A DNA stretch of 48,478 bases from Bacillota bacterium (GTDB taxonomy: Bacteria > Bacillota > SHA-98 > UBA4971). Under the pieces are notes generated by a model. The model worked only from the letters and a program-made list of their open reading frames with translations. It was not told the origin of the DNA and searched no databases. Shown piece by piece: positions 23,483 to 30,803 of the stretch. Each line of letters starts with the position of its first letter. Within the stretch, counting starts at the first letter, position 1. A program made the position numbers and the translations under genes. The stretch lies in the NCBI GenBank assembly GCA_012516125.1, contig JAAYXB010000015.1, positions 1-48,478 of the forward strand, in the 5' to 3' direction.

Positions 23483-23915
23483 GCAGGGATCCGGGTACTC
23501 TTGCCCGGACGACCGTGGCCCTCCAGGCGGTGACCATGGGATGCTCTTCGCCCGACCCCGGGAAGTAGAGACTATTCAACAGCCGAGGCGGTCCACGGGG
23601 TCACGGCAGAATGGGCAGTGGACGCTCGGAGGAGCAAAGTAAAACACCCTCCCATATTATATTATCGAGGCAGGCGTCGTCCGAAGGGATGGCTTGTAGC
23701 CGAAGAGGCCGTGTGATAGAGGTAAGGTAAGTCCTCGAGGCACCCCCGCGCACGGAAATAAGTGGAGCAACAAGGTCTGATAACGTCAAGGCCTGCACGC
23801 GGGGGGCAGGGTAGCGGGAGTGTCCGGTGGTCCGCCCGTACGGTCGAGCGGTTTGGAGTCATCTGTCGCCAGACGGCGTCAGGTCTCATGACAGATGAGG
23901 AAAGGAGGTCGTCGT
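23483..23915 (+). other. 433-base gap before small membrane proteins
   Basis: No convincing ORF is found on either strand. Near the start is a hairpin CCGGG/CCCGG (23491-23507) that could end the preceding transcript. A CATATTATATTAT tract at 23654-23666 is the only AT-rich stretch. It resembles a -10 box, and loosely the CATA-type -10 of mother-cell sporulation sigma factors, without a clear -35. The remainder is GC-rich and unassigned. Confidence 0.35.
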
Positions 23916-24023
23916 ATGACCCAGGAAACCCACTTCTGGTGGATAATCATACTGCTCTTCGTCTTGCTCGTCCCGATATTCCTGATCATCTTCCCGATCT
24001 TCCCGTGGAGCAAGAGCGCGTAG
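23916..24023 (+). CDS. Small single-helix membrane protein B (35 residues)
   Basis: A short ORF with a very strong ribosome site (AAAGGAGGTC, 23901-23910) before ATG 23916. The product begins MTQETHF, continues with the hydrophobic WWIIILLFVLLVPIF, and ends in a second hydrophobic run and PWSKSA. It shares WWIIILLFVLL exactly with protein C 48 bases downstream and MTQE...PW with protein A at 21771. Three copies, each with a good ribosome site, argue strongly that these are real genes. Function is unknown; membrane location is inferred from composition. Confidence 0.78.
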   Translation: MTQETHFWWIIILLFVLLVPIFLIIFPIFPWSKSA

Positions 24024-24070
24024 TGCGTCCGGCGGGTGGGTGAAGTCGGGGAAACGGGGAGGAGCAAAAC

Positions 24071-24184
24071 GTGGTACAGCAACTCGAACACTGGTGGATC
24101 ATCATACTCCTGTTCGTTCTGTTGCTGCCGCAGCTCGTCGCGTTCTCCACGGCGCTTGCCGCAGGCTACGCCTGGAGAGCATGA
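24071..24184 (+). CDS. Small single-helix membrane protein C (37 residues)
   Basis: Paralogue of protein B. It starts at GTG 24071 after GGGGAGGAG and begins MVQQLEHWW. It keeps the identical hydrophobic core WWIIILLFVLL, then a Pro-Gln break and an alanine-rich helix ending AGYAWRA. It lies 47 bases after protein B, presumably in the same transcript, and is followed by a long hairpin and the subtilisin-like protease gene. No known family is recognised. Confidence 0.75.
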   Translation: MVQQLEHWWIIILLFVLLLPQLVAFSTALAAGYAWRA

Positions 24185-24201
24185 CCTGGCTTGCAACTCA
24201 C

Positions 24202-24277
24202 AGCCTCCTCGCACGAAGGGCCTTCGGCCTTCATGGCCGGGGCCCTTCTGCGTGAGGCTGCGGCGCCGCGGAGCCTC
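24202..24277 (+). promoter_or_regulatory. Two overlapping, mutually exclusive hairpins upstream of the S8 protease
   Basis: Hairpin 1 runs 24202-24259. AGCCTC pairs with GAGGCT, CGCA with TGCG and GAAGGGCC with GGCCCTTC, about 18 pairs with small bulges. The same GAGGCT (24254-24259) can instead pair with a second AGCCTC at 24272-24277 around the palindrome GCGGCGCCGC. The AGCCTCCTC sequence is directly repeated at 24202 and 24272. No T-run follows. The layout resembles an attenuator or RNA switch between the small membrane genes and the protease, but function is inferred only from base pairing. Confidence 0.55.
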
Positions 24278-24351
24278 CTCACTCACCGACCCCTCTCTTT
24301 AGGAATATCATTTAACGTCATCGAAGTCTGCCATGAAGGAGGACCAGGCAC

Positions 24352-25533
24352 ATGCTCCCGAGTTATGCCGTCTACCTTATGGCACTTGCTGCTCTAGCGC
24401 GCAAATCGCGCCAGGGAGTCAGCGGAGCCGGGTCCCGGCCGGTCCGAAAGATAATCTTGTTCGAACCCGGCGTGGCCCCTGACAGGGTCCGTTCCATCGT
24501 GGAGGAATGCGGGGGGAAGCTCCGGAAATCGCTGCCCATCGTGAACGGTGCGGCATGCGTGTTTCCCGAAGAAGCGACGGTCATGAGCCTTCTATCGCGC
24601 GCCGGGGAGGTGGCGTGGGTCGAGGACGACTTCATCATTCCGATCGCGGGTGCCTGCTTTTTCGCTCCCAGGCCGCGCCCGCGGCCGCCCAAGCAGACGG
24701 TGCCGTGGGGGATCGCGAGGGTGCGGGCTCCGGAGGCATGGGGAAACGCCGCGGGAAGGGGCGTGCGGGTGGCCGTGCTTGATACAGGCATCGACATGAG
24801 CCACCCTGACCTCAAAGCGAACATCGAGGGCGGGTTCGACTGTATCAACGAGACTGCCGACGTAGTGGACGACAACGGCCACGGCACCCACGTGGCTGGC
24901 ACCATCGCAGCCCTCGACAACGACTTCGGGGTAGTGGGAGTTGCACCCGAGGCGAGGCTGTACGCTGTGAAAGCCTTCGACTCAAGAGGCCAGGGGCAGG
25001 TCTCCGACATCGTGCAGGGTGTGGAGTGGTGCATGACGAACCGCGTGCAGATTATCAACATGAGCTTCGGGACCGCCGATTCCAGCAAGGCTCTCACCAT
25101 GGCAATCGAGAAGGCGGCCCAGGCGGGCACTGTCATGGTTGCCGCGGCTGGCAACGATGGCAGACGCGACAGTGTGCTCTACCCTGCCCGCGACCCCAAC
25201 GTCATTGCTGTGACAGCGTCCACACGCGACGACCGTATAGCTTCGTTCAGCAATTCGGGCGAGCAGGTCGCTGTCGCCGCTCCGGGGGAAGACATCTATT
25301 CGACTTACAGGGACGGTGGTTACAAGAGTCTGACCGGCACATCGATGGCCTGTCCTCACGTTACGGGAGTCGCCGCATTGCTCCTCTCAGTCTCGCCCGG
25401 CCTCACCAGGGATGATGTGCGACAGATCGTGTGCGGGACAGCAACGAAGCTGTCGGGGTTTTCCCCGGACCAGCAGGGGTCGGGCGTTGTGAACGCCGGG
25501 GCGGCTGTTGCGCGTGTGCGGCTGTCCGCGTAA
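24352..25533 (+). CDS. Subtilisin-like serine protease (peptidase S8)
   Basis: A 393-residue protease with an I9-type propeptide/inhibitor region (about residues 30-100, RKIILFEPGVAPDRVRSIVE to VAWVEDDF) and a complete S8 domain. The catalytic triad is Asp144 (DTGID), His177 (HGTHVAG) and Ser331 (GTSMACPH), with the oxyanion Asn in AAAGNDG. The N-terminus (YAVYLMALAALA) is weakly hydrophobic and not a clear signal peptide, so it could be cytoplasmic or use a poor signal. The start ATG is set by AAGGAGGA (24334-24341). A trypsin-fold protease follows after 61 bases. Substrate is unknown; the neighbouring small membrane proteins are possible partners. Confidence 0.93.
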   Translation: MLPSYAVYLMALAALARKSRQGVSGAGSRPVRKIILFEPGVAPDRVRSIVEECGGKLRKSLPIVNGAACVFPEEATVMSLLSRAGEVAWVEDDFIIPIAGACFFAPRPRPRPPKQTVPWGIARVRAPEAWGNAAGRGVRVAVLDTGIDMSHPDLKANIEGGFDCINETADVVDDNGHGTHVAGTIAALDNDFGVVGVAPEARLYAVKAFDSRGQGQVSDIVQGVEWCMTNRVQIINMSFGTADSSKALTMAIEKAAQAGTVMVAAAGNDGRRDSVLYPARDPNVIAVTASTRDDRIASFSNSGEQVAVAAPGEDIYSTYRDGGYKSLTGTSMACPHVTGVAALLLSVSPGLTRDDVRQIVCGTATKLSGFSPDQQGSGVVNAGAAVARVRLSA

Positions 25534-25594
25534 GAAGGCCGGGCCTGGGTTTTCGTGTCCGGGTGCATCCCGATGCGTGACGAGGTGATCTAGT

Positions 25595-26677
25595 ATGGCC
25601 GAAGTCTCCCGTGTCCTTGAGGACGCGACGTGGAGGCTGATGGGCCTCCCGAACGTGGTGGGCGTGGGGCGCGGGTACAAGGCTACGGGCGGCGTCCGTG
25701 GCTCCACTGAGTGTATCGTGGTGCTGGTGAAAAAGAAGTTCCCGAGAGGAGTCCTCGAGACTCAGGCGCAAGTTCCCGCCGAGGTGCGCGGGGTCCCCAC
25801 CGATGTGGTGGAGGTCGGGGAGATACGATTCCTCGGGACGGGAACGGAAAGCATGGGCGACACAGCAGCCGACACGGCAGGTTCCACCGAGCGGACTCGC
25901 AGGCAGGAGCGGATGCGGCCGGCCCGGCCAGGCGCGAGCATCGGGCACTACCAGATCACGGCAGGCACGTTCGGCGCGGTCGTGTGGGACAGGAGGACCG
26001 GGGAGCCCCTCATCCTGTCCTGTAACCACGTGCTTGCCAACGCCACTTCGGGCCGCGACGGCAGAGCAACGGTGGGCGACCCCATCGTCCAGCCTGGTGC
26101 TGCCGACGGGGGGACCGTCGAGCGCGACCAGATCGCCGTCCTGGACCGGTTCGTTCCCATCCAGATGTCGGGAAGGGTGCCCGCTTGCATGGCTTCTAGG
26201 GTTGCAGAGAGGGCCGTTAACAGCTGGTTGCGGGCCACCGGGGCGCCGGCTCGGGTGGAGATAGTCACGACATACATTCCCTTCGCTGTGAACACCGTGG
26301 ACGCGGCGCTTGCCCGTCCACTGCATCCGGGATCCATCGAATCGCCTGTGCTCGAACTCGGCGAATTGCAGGGAATAACCGAGCCCGAGCTCGGCATGTC
26401 GGTGAAGAAGAGCGGGCGGACCACCGGGGTGACAACCGGCGAGATAACCTCGGTCGATACGACCGTGAGTGTGGTATACTCGGGCAACGTCACTGCGACT
26501 TTCCGGGACCAGATAATGACCGGGTCCATGGCAGACGGGGGCGACTCCGGGTCGGTTCTCGTAGACGAGAATGTGCGCGCGGTGGGCCTCCTGTTCGCCG
26601 GCTCCGACAAGTCAACGATTTACAACAAGATAACGAACGTGGTGGAGGCGCTCGGCGTCACTTTCGAGCGTCCCTGA
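25595..26677 (+). CDS. Trypsin-fold serine protease-like protein
   Basis: A 360-residue protein with chymotrypsin-like landmarks. His145 lies in LSCNHVLA, an Asp candidate is in NTVDAALARP (about residue 240), and Ser318 is in GGDSGSVLV. The N-terminal 85 residues include a conserved-looking LPNVVGVGRGYK and CIVVLVKKKFP segment, seen in several unclassified bacterial S1-like proteins. A disordered Thr/Arg-rich stretch (about 85-115) follows. No signal peptide is visible. ATG 25595 is preceded by GAGGTGAT at six bases. It is adjacent to the S8 protease and probably co-transcribed. Whether it is an active protease or a processing partner is not decided, but the triad appears intact. Confidence 0.82.
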   Translation: MAEVSRVLEDATWRLMGLPNVVGVGRGYKATGGVRGSTECIVVLVKKKFPRGVLETQAQVPAEVRGVPTDVVEVGEIRFLGTGTESMGDTAADTAGSTERTRRQERMRPARPGASIGHYQITAGTFGAVVWDRRTGEPLILSCNHVLANATSGRDGRATVGDPIVQPGAADGGTVERDQIAVLDRFVPIQMSGRVPACMASRVAERAVNSWLRATGAPARVEIVTTYIPFAVNTVDAALARPLHPGSIESPVLELGELQGITEPELGMSVKKSGRTTGVTTGEITSVDTTVSVVYSGNVTATFRDQIMTGSMADGGDSGSVLVDENVRAVGLLFAGSDKSTIYNKITNVVEALGVTFERP

Positions 26678-26868
26678 TGTGGACCGCGGTGAAGGTGCGG
26701 TGAGAACGGCGATGTGGACGGCAAAGCGGATACCCGCCGGAGTGGGAGAAAGGGCCAAAACGCGCGGGGGCGGCTAACAAAGCAGGAAAACGACGTCAAA
26801 CGACGAAAAGTCACAAGGTGAGATAGGACGAATGTTGGGCACGCACCGGTCCCGGAGGTGAGCAGACG

Positions 26869-27456
26869 GTGAAGGCGGTTGCCATTGCTGTGTTGAGCTA
26901 CGTCATAGGATCGATCCCTTTCTCCTACTTGGCCGCAAGGGCGTTTAAGAGAATCGACCTGAGGAAAGTGGGGTCGAGGAACGTCGGCACGACCAACGTG
27001 GTGAAATCCGCAGGCCTCATCCCCGGGCTTCTCGCTGCAATAGGCGACTGCGGCAAGGGGATCGTGGCCGTGCTCATCGCGAGAGCCACCGCACCTGAGT
27101 TGTCCTGGGCGACCTTTGCAGCAGGCCTGCTTGCGGTCGTCGGCCACAACTGGCCGATCTGGCTCGGGTTCCACGGAGGGGGAGGCCTCGCGACGTGCAT
27201 CGGGACCTTGCTCGTGCTGTCGGCGGCCTCCGTGTTCTACCTGCTCGCGCTGTGGGGTGCCTCGTATGTGCTCACCAGGCACAAGTATGCGAGTTCCGTG
27301 TTCGGCTGTGTCTCGCTGCCTGTGTTCCTCGGAATATACGAGCAGTCGTGGGCGTACTTTACCTTTGGGCTGGGCATGGGCGTCCTGCTCGGAGCAAAGC
27401 AGGTGATAGCCTGGTTGAGATACGGAAGGAAGCCGGACAGCATCGCCGCATGCTGA
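26869..27456 (+). CDS. plsY: Glycerol-3-phosphate acyltransferase, PlsY type
   Basis: An integral membrane enzyme that transfers an acyl group from acyl-phosphate to glycerol-3-phosphate, starting phospholipid synthesis. It has 195 residues with about five hydrophobic segments. Characteristic loops are IGSIPFSYL, GSRNVGTTN (phosphate binding) and VGHNWPIWLGFHGGGGLAT (active site). The usual FKGGKGVA loop is replaced here by FHGGGGLA, lacking the Lys, so activity or substrate may differ from standard PlsY. GTG 26869 is preceded by GGAGGTGA. It is not obviously in an operon with its neighbours. Confidence 0.85.
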   Translation: MKAVAIAVLSYVIGSIPFSYLAARAFKRIDLRKVGSRNVGTTNVVKSAGLIPGLLAAIGDCGKGIVAVLIARATAPELSWATFAAGLLAVVGHNWPIWLGFHGGGGLATCIGTLLVLSAASVFYLLALWGASYVLTRHKYASSVFGCVSLPVFLGIYEQSWAYFTFGLGMGVLLGAKQVIAWLRYGRKPDSIAAC

Positions 27457-27581
27457 CGTCCACGCCGGGCCGGCTGGCCTACCTCTCTGCGGGCCGTGCG
27501 TGGCGGTAAACCCGGGAGCGACGCGGGATATGGTTTTGGTCGCGGCCGCTCCCGCTAAATTTGCCCGGAAGGGGGAGTAAG

Positions 27582-28709
27582 GTGGCAAGCAAGGTATACT
27601 TCACGAACATACGCACCAAGAGCGGCCTTTCCCTGCTGGACAAGGTCAGCCTGCTGTTTGACGCGGCGGGCTTCTCGAAGCTTCTCGAAAAGGACGACCT
27701 CGTGGCCATCAAACTGCACGTGGGCGAGCCGGGCAACCTCGCATACATCCCGCCGCCACTTGTGAGGAAGGTCGTCGACAAGGTGAAAGCCGCGGGCGCA
27801 CGGCCGTTCCTCACCGACTCAAACACGCTTTACGTGGGCAAACGGTCGAACGCCGTGGACCACACCATATCCGCGCTGGAAAACGGCTTCACATACGCGA
27901 CTGTGGGGGCGCCCTTCATCGTGGCCGACGGTCTGACAGGGCACGAGCATATGAAGGTGCCCGTCGAGGGCGTGCGTCTCAAAGAAGTCCGCGTAGGGGC
28001 AGCCATCGCCCAGGCGGATGCCATGATAGCCCTGTCGCATTTCAAGGGCCATGAGGCCACGGGCTTCGGCGGAGCCATCAAGAACGTGGGCATGGGCTCT
28101 GCGAGCCGCAGCGGCAAGCAGGAACAGCACTCGGGGCTCAGGCCGGCAGTGCGCCCGGAGAGATGCACCGGATGTGGGAGGTGCGTCAGGTGGTGCCCCA
28201 CCGGGGCGCTTTCGGTCGGCGGGGACGGGAAGGCCCGCATAGACCCGGAGCGGTGCATCGGCTGTGCCGAGTGCACCATAACGTGCAACAACAGGGCTAT
28301 CAAGGTGCAGTGGGAGGAAGGCCAGGAGGGCAGCCTCCAGGAGAAGATGGCCGAGTATGCGCTGGGGGTCGTGAAGACGAAGGAGGGCAAGTGCGGCTTC
28401 ATGAACTTCGTGATGAACGTCTCTCCCCAGTGCGACTGTTACGCCTGGAACGACGCCCCCATCGTGCCGAACATCGGCATCCTGGCGTCGCAGGACCCCG
28501 TCACCATCGATGCCGCCTCGGCCGACCTGGTGAACCAGGCCCTCGCCCTCCCGGGGTCGGCCATTGCCCACCTCGCCCATGCCGATTCTCATGCGGACAA
28601 GCTCGCGGCCCTCTATCCGGAGGTGGACTGGACTGTGCAGCTAAAGCACGCCGAGCGGATCGGGCTTGGGACGCGCGACTATACGCTCGTGAGTGTAGGT
28701 GTGGTTTAG
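27582..28709 (+). CDS. DUF362 protein with two 4Fe-4S clusters
   Basis: About 375 residues. DUF362 parts flank a ferredoxin insert: VAIKLHVGEPGN and DSNTLYVGKRSN near the N-terminus, and ALSHFKGHEATGFGGAIKNVGMG in the middle. The ferredoxin motifs CTGCGRCVRWCPTGAL and CIGCAECTITCNNRAI lie near residues 195 and 225. The C-terminal half includes VSPQCDCYAWNDAPIVPNIGI. The family is common in anaerobes and presumed to be redox-active, but its reaction is not established. GTG 27582 is chosen because GGAAGGGGGAG precedes it. It is a lone gene between plsY and the maltokinase-like gene. Confidence 0.9.
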   Translation: MASKVYFTNIRTKSGLSLLDKVSLLFDAAGFSKLLEKDDLVAIKLHVGEPGNLAYIPPPLVRKVVDKVKAAGARPFLTDSNTLYVGKRSNAVDHTISALENGFTYATVGAPFIVADGLTGHEHMKVPVEGVRLKEVRVGAAIAQADAMIALSHFKGHEATGFGGAIKNVGMGSASRSGKQEQHSGLRPAVRPERCTGCGRCVRWCPTGALSVGGDGKARIDPERCIGCAECTITCNNRAIKVQWEEGQEGSLQEKMAEYALGVVKTKEGKCGFMNFVMNVSPQCDCYAWNDAPIVPNIGILASQDPVTIDAASADLVNQALALPGSAIAHLAHADSHADKLAALYPEVDWTVQLKHAERIGLGTRDYTLVSVGVV

Positions 28710-28727
28710 TCCCGGGCCGGTCCGGGC

Positions 28728-28756
28728 CGGTCCGGGCCGGGCGGGCCCGGACCGGA
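28728..28756 (+). terminator. GC-rich hairpin with 10-bp tandem repeat after DUF362 gene
   Basis: CCGGTCCGGGCC (28728-28739) pairs perfectly with GGCCCGGACCGG (28745-28756) around a five-base loop. The left arm belongs to a short tandem repeat of GGGCCGGTCC that begins near 28715. It lies 18 bases after the DUF362 stop and is a plausible terminator without a T-run. The rest of the gap to the maltokinase-like gene holds only the doubtful 30-residue ORF listed separately. Confidence 0.55.
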
Positions 28757-28910
28757 ACGGGGAACACTATAGGTGCCCAAGAGGTGCCCACGCTCGAGGT
28801 CGCGGGCTCGCGGGCTGCGTACGCGCGGGGCGCCGGTGTACTCAGGCCAACACGCCATGTGCACAGCCGATGCTACGACTCCGAACTGGGTTACCTATAG
28901 GTGAGAGTAA

Positions 28911-29003
28911 ATGACAGTCGAGGAGACTGTTGAACTTCTCCAGCGACTGCCGGTTTGGCCGAGCATTGCGACGGTTTTGGGCGATTCAACCGGGCTGGGT
29001 TGA
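28911..29003 (+). CDS. Possible 30-residue leader peptide
   Basis: A short ORF starting ATG 28911, just after AGGTGAGAG (28899-28907). The product begins MTVEETVELLQRLPVWPS and ends DSTGLG. Composition is protein-like but the spacing is short and no paralogue is seen in the window. It lies 66 bases before the likely start of the maltokinase-like gene and could be a leader peptide, a small protein, or chance. Confidence 0.28.
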   Translation: MTVEETVELLQRLPVWPSIATVLGDSTGLG

Positions 29004-29069
29004 AACGAGATCTCCTCCGTATTGTGGCAGGACGCGGCGGAACAGCATGGCGGCATGGAGGACGAGAGA

Positions 29070-30716
29070 GTGCCAGATGTGTACGTCACAGAGCGCGATT
29101 TCCGCGATGTCGTGGCCGACTTCTACATCGTTGTAGCGCGGGCCGCCCCTGAGTGGCTTGCGGGCGCGAGGTGGCTCCAGCGGAAAGACGTCCCCATCAG
29201 CGAGGTCAAGGTCCGGGATCTTGCGACGCTGGCGCGGGAGGACGCCATGCTATGCGTCCTCGCAGTGCTTGAGGTTGTCTTTCGCCTGCAGGACGGGGCG
29301 ACAGGGGAGCGTTCAGACCTGTATAACGTGCCCCTGGTTGTTGCGGTGGAGGGCGCGCAGATCGAGGGCCAGCCGCTCGCCCGGATAAAGGGTCCCGGGT
29401 ATCAGGCGCTGGTGCATGACGCCACTCACACCACCATGTTTGCCAGGGCGGCGCTGGGCGGCGTCAGGAGGGAGGCCGTGGTGGCTGCCGGGGAGGGGAC
29501 GTTCGAGTTCCGCGGCGTCGGCGCTCGTGTGCCGGGTGTGGCGCGTGTGGCGACGAGGCTGCCGGACACCTCCACGAATACACTCGTGACAGTCGATTCC
29601 GCGCAGGTTATCAAGGTGTACCGCAGGATGGTCCGGGGCACGTCCCCGGACCTCGAGATGAGCGTGAGCCTGACAAGGGTGGGCTTTCGCCACATGCCCG
29701 CCGCGACCGGCTACGCGGTGTACCGCACGCGCGATGGGGCCTCCTTCCCGGTCCTCCTTGTGCAGCAATTCGTGCCGAACCAGGGCGAAGCATGGCGGAC
29801 GTCCTTTGCTGACGCCTCGGCCTTCGTTCGCGGCAGGGAAGCAGCGGAACGGGCAGGCCGCGAGGAAGCGCGCGAGGCCCGTCTCGGCGAGATCACGGCC
29901 GAGCTCCACTGTGCTTCCGCCGGTATCGACGACGACGCGTTTCGTCCCGAGGGCTTCGGCCCCGGAGATGTCCTCGCCCTTGAGGAAAGCCTCATCGCGT
30001 CGGTGGGCGAGTCCATGGAGGCTCTCCAGCGGGCCGAGGAACGTTACGACCCGCCGCATGCCCAGAGGATCCGCGACGTCGCAGGACGCGGCGAGGACCT
30101 CATCGCACTTGTGAGGCGCGCCTGTCGCGGCCTGGCATCCTCCCGCGACCTGGGCAAGAAGATCCGCATCCACGGCGACCTGCACCTCGGCCAGTTCCTG
30201 AGGGTCGCCAGGGAGGCCGGGGGTGGCGCCGAGGACTTCGTCATGATCGACTTCGAGGGGGAGCCTCTGCGTCCTGCCGAGGAGAGGAGGCGGAGAGCCA
30301 GCCCCTTGCGTGATGTGGCGGGGATGCAAAGGTCGTTCGACTACGTCGCCTACTCGGCGGCTTTCGCCCTGCGCGAGGAGGGCGTGGAGTGCGACGGTGG
30401 CGGGAAACCTGCCGCGGCAGCCGGCGTCGCGGCCGGGGAGATCTCGGACGACCCGTGCGAGAGGGCGAGGGTCTGGGGCCGACGAGCGGGGAGGGCCTTC
30501 CTGGCGGGCTACCTTCAGAAGGCGCGGCGCGACGGCCGAGGCCTCGTGCCAGGGGATGACAGGGACTTCGGGCTCCTGCTCACGTGTTTCAAGCTGGAAA
30601 AGGCCCTCTACGAGGTGAGATACGAGCTTGGGAACCGTCCCACATGGGTGGAGATCCCGCTTGCGGGGGTGCTGGATTGCATGGAGGAACTGCGCGGCCT
30701 TGTGGGTTTGCCGTGA
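29070..30716 (+). CDS. Maltokinase-like protein (trehalose/glycogen GlgE pathway)
   Basis: About 548 residues. The C-terminal half has the aminoglycoside-phosphotransferase-like kinase motifs of maltokinase: IHGDLHLGQFL (catalytic Asp, near residue 370) and MIDFEGEPLRP (metal-binding Asp394). SPLRDVAGMQRSFDYVAY and a final ALYEVRYELGNRPTWVEIPL helix follow, both very characteristic of Mak1/Pep2. GTG 29070 is chosen because GGAGGA (29057-29062) precedes it; in-frame TTG 29022 and ATG 29055 lack good sites. The product would be maltose-1-phosphate. A GT4 glycogen synthase follows, as in alpha-glucan gene pairs, but treS and glgE are not in the window. Confidence 0.88.
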   Translation: MPDVYVTERDFRDVVADFYIVVARAAPEWLAGARWLQRKDVPISEVKVRDLATLAREDAMLCVLAVLEVVFRLQDGATGERSDLYNVPLVVAVEGAQIEGQPLARIKGPGYQALVHDATHTTMFARAALGGVRREAVVAAGEGTFEFRGVGARVPGVARVATRLPDTSTNTLVTVDSAQVIKVYRRMVRGTSPDLEMSVSLTRVGFRHMPAATGYAVYRTRDGASFPVLLVQQFVPNQGEAWRTSFADASAFVRGREAAERAGREEAREARLGEITAELHCASAGIDDDAFRPEGFGPGDVLALEESLIASVGESMEALQRAEERYDPPHAQRIRDVAGRGEDLIALVRRACRGLASSRDLGKKIRIHGDLHLGQFLRVAREAGGGAEDFVMIDFEGEPLRPAEERRRRASPLRDVAGMQRSFDYVAYSAAFALREEGVECDGGGKPAAAAGVAAGEISDDPCERARVWGRRAGRAFLAGYLQKARRDGRGLVPGDDRDFGLLLTCFKLEKALYEVRYELGNRPTWVEIPLAGVLDCMEELRGLVGLP

Positions 30717-30803
30717 CATAGACACACCCCAGGCCGCTTTGCCGCGTACAGGATTTGCGTGCACACGATTTGCGTACGGGTAATTGGGAGGCCGGTGGAC
30801 GCG

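Noticed and set aside
23654-23662. Sporulation sigma-K/E type -10 element
   Set aside because: CATATTATA fits a CATANNNTA -10, but no matching -35 is at the right distance and the gene would be over 250 bases away, so it is mentioned only as an AT-rich site.
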